From Candidatus Heimdallarchaeota archaeon AB_125 (GTDB taxonomy: Archaea > Asgardarchaeota > Heimdallarchaeia > Heimdallarchaeales > Heimdallarchaeaceae): 11,990 bases of DNA. The notes under the pieces are model-generated. The model did no database searches, was not told the origin of the DNA, and saw only the letters and a list, made by a program, of their open reading frames with translations. The stretch spans positions 1 to 11,990 of the forward strand of contig MEHH01000055.1 of assembly GCA_001940755.1 (NCBI GenBank), read 5' to 3'. The translations under genes and the position numbers were made by a program. The first letter of the stretch is position 1. Each line of letters begins with the position of its first letter. This document shows, one piece after another, positions 10,640 through 11,990 of this stretch.

Positions 10640-11990
10640 ATGTCAGAACAAATTGGTTCTATTACTATTTATGATCCTTCAATGGCTGAAAAAGTTGCAG
10701 ATATGTTTAATGCTTTTAATGAAATTTGGCCTGGAGGTTTTGGTGGTGCAATTCCTTTTGATGCCCAAAGAGTGCACGATTGGCTAGATAAAACTTCAGC
10801 TGTTGCAGATTTGATAGCTCTAGACGAAAATGAAGAACCTATAGGGTATTGTGGTCTCTATCCTCATTGGAGAGATGAAAATGCGGCTTATATAAGTATT
10901 ATAGGTGTTCATCCACTAGTATTAGGAAAGAAATTTGGAAAGAGACTTCTTCTCAAATCTCTAGAAGTTGCAGTAGAAAACGGAATCACTAGAGTAGATT
11001 TACACACTTGGAGTGGCAATATGGAAGCAATGCCATTATACAAGAAAGTTGGTCTTGTATGGGTACCTGAAACAGCTGTCTATATGCAAGATTTCATTCC
11101 TGGTTTATTGCAATTTCCTTTAGCAAAAGAATGGTTTGCAAAACATCCTGATTGGTATGGTTGTTTCAAGAAAGAACTTGTGCAAGCACCTGATAAAGAA
11201 ATTGTAGATAATATGGAAGTCTATACCTACAAATTTGAGGTTGGAGAAGATAAGCTTATAGCTGAAATTGACAGATATGGATGGGGAATTTCAAGCATTG
11301 AAAAACAACTTAATGGTAAAAAAATCTCTGTTAAAAGTCGAATTTCCGCACATGAGATTTTTATGGGGATTCAGAATTCTATGACAATTACAATCGTAAA
11401 TAATACAGGTGAGAATATTTCAACTCCACTAGAAGTTGAACCTTTCGCAGGTCTTGAGTGGATAGAAGATTTCCCATCAACTATTGAAATTAAGAATGGA
11501 GAAACAGTTACAGTAACTAAAGACTTCATAGTCAATAAGAAAGCTAAAGCATTTGAGACAAATCAAAAAGGTTCTGAAGTAATTAAAACATCATTGCGTT
11601 TTGAAGATCAAGATATCCAATTAATAACTGGTGGAAAGATTCAAGAAACAGTTAAGCTAAGCACTTTCACACCGTATCAGATTGTCCCGCTTGGTAATGA
11701 GATCAGATTGTATATGGATATATTCAACAACACAAAAATCAATCTGAATGGTCAAGTAGAATATATGATTGAAGGGCTTTTCGAATCAAAGCAAATTAAT
11801 GAATTTTCACTTGCAGCTGAAGAAATAACAGGATTATATATTCCTATAAAAATGCCAGAAATGGTGAAGAATCCAGTCTTTACTCTACAAGCAAATTCGA
11901 AAATAGAAATAAATGGCAAAATGTTTGAGATGCCAGAATACAATCTACCAATTATTGCAGACGTTGATAATCTAGTAGAATTAGTAAAAA
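10640..11990 (+). CDS. GNAT N-acetyltransferase fused to beta-sandwich-like domains (3' end outside window)
   Basis: The frame is open from ATG 10640 to the window edge, at least 450 codons, and I found no stop. Residues about 1-150 are a GNAT acetyltransferase: VHPLVLGKKFGKRLL (90-104) is the acetyl-CoA-binding motif A, and MPLYKKVGLV (131-140) is the usual Y-x-K-x-G motif near the end of the fold. These enzymes move an acetyl group from acetyl-CoA to an amine. A connecting part (about 151-245) follows, then two beta-rich segments that look like tandem immunoglobulin-like sandwiches, each starting with a strand ending in NNT (TITIVNNT, 250-256; MDIFNNT, 359-365). No signal peptide is seen, so the whole chain should be cytoplasmic. 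Ordinary GNAT proteins are 150-200 residues, so this is a large fusion. Start supported by GGTGA. The substrate is unknown. Confidence 0.85.
   Translation, partial: MSEQIGSITIYDPSMAEKVADMFNAFNEIWPGGFGGAIPFDAQRVHDWLDKTSAVADLIALDENEEPIGYCGLYPHWRDENAAYISIIGVHPLVLGKKFGKRLLLKSLEVAVENGITRVDLHTWSGNMEAMPLYKKVGLVWVPETAVYMQDFIPGLLQFPLAKEWFAKHPDWYGCFKKELVQAPDKEIVDNMEVYTYKFEVGEDKLIAEIDRYGWGISSIEKQLNGKKISVKSRISAHEIFMGIQNSMTITIVNNTGENISTPLEVEPFAGLEWIEDFPSTIEIKNGETVTVTKDFIVNKKAKAFETNQKGSEVIKTSLRFEDQDIQLITGGKIQETVKLSTFTPYQIVPLGNEIRLYMDIFNNTKINLNGQVEYMIEGLFESKQINEFSLAAEEITGLYIPIKMPEMVKNPVFTLQANSKIEINGKMFEMPEYNLPIIADVDNLVELVK

Noticed and set aside
11752..11943. Minus-strand frame inside the GNAT fusion
   Set aside because: Shadow frame; the plus strand is open throughout and continuous with the fusion protein.
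1..11990. CRISPR array, insertion sequence, tRNA or rRNA genes
   Set aside because: I found no regularly spaced direct repeats, no transposase-like frame with terminal inverted repeats and no recognisable structural RNA; gaps between genes are all under 150 bp.

Overview
The window is strongly A+T-rich and looks like a chromosomal segment of an archaeon. Most genes have a TATA-like box (for example TATATAAA at 1997-2004, TTTATATA at 2890-2897, TTATATAAA at 10545-10553), and several boxes sit about 28-35 bp before an ATG with little or no Shine-Dalgarno sequence, which fits leaderless archaeal transcripts. Oligo-T tracts rather than GC-rich hairpins follow some genes. The gene content (F420/FMN split-barrel enzyme, SprT-like protease, glycyl-radical dehydratase, GNAT fusion) would suit an anaerobic archaeon, possibly an Asgard-type lineage, but no rRNA or marker gene confirms this. 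I see no mobile element, CRISPR array or tRNA. No gene-free stretch exceeds 300 bp; the longest is 10497-10639.

Layout. 40-1971 (+): an MscL-family mechanosensitive channel, then a fold-type II PLP enzyme of uncertain substrate. 2035-4444 (+): an unrecognised helical protein, then an MFS exporter whose external loop between helices 7 and 8 holds a tandem 20-residue repeat. 4503-4898 (+): a PPOX/F420-type split-barrel enzyme, whose stop codon shares a TTAA palindrome with the stop of the convergent ogt gene. 4895-5434 (-) and 5493-6530 (+): an O6-alkylguanine-DNA alkyltransferase and an APH-family kinase, divergently arranged around what looks like one shared TATA box. 6597-7268 (+): a SprT-like zinc protease. 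7342-10496 (+): a two-gene operon of a radical-SAM activase and a glycyl-radical enzyme that reads as trans-4-hydroxy-L-proline dehydratase. 10640 to the window edge (+): a GNAT acetyltransferase fused to beta-sandwich-like domains, cut by the window end.

How they fit together. The clearest functional unit is the activase-dehydratase pair: the activase installs the glycyl radical, and the dehydratase removes water from hydroxyproline to give pyrroline-5-carboxylate, which a P5C reductase encoded elsewhere could turn into proline. The ogt and SprT-like genes both point to DNA damage repair, with a kinase between them. The rest are single-gene units with their own promoters.

The items most worth a second look are the archaeal hydroxyproline dehydratase operon with its cluster-poor activase and dyad-flanked promoter, the shared divergent TATA box, the 15-bp direct repeat around the promoter at 4438-4490, the Arg-to-Gln change in the alkyltransferase, the repeated external loop in the transporter, and the GNAT fusion.
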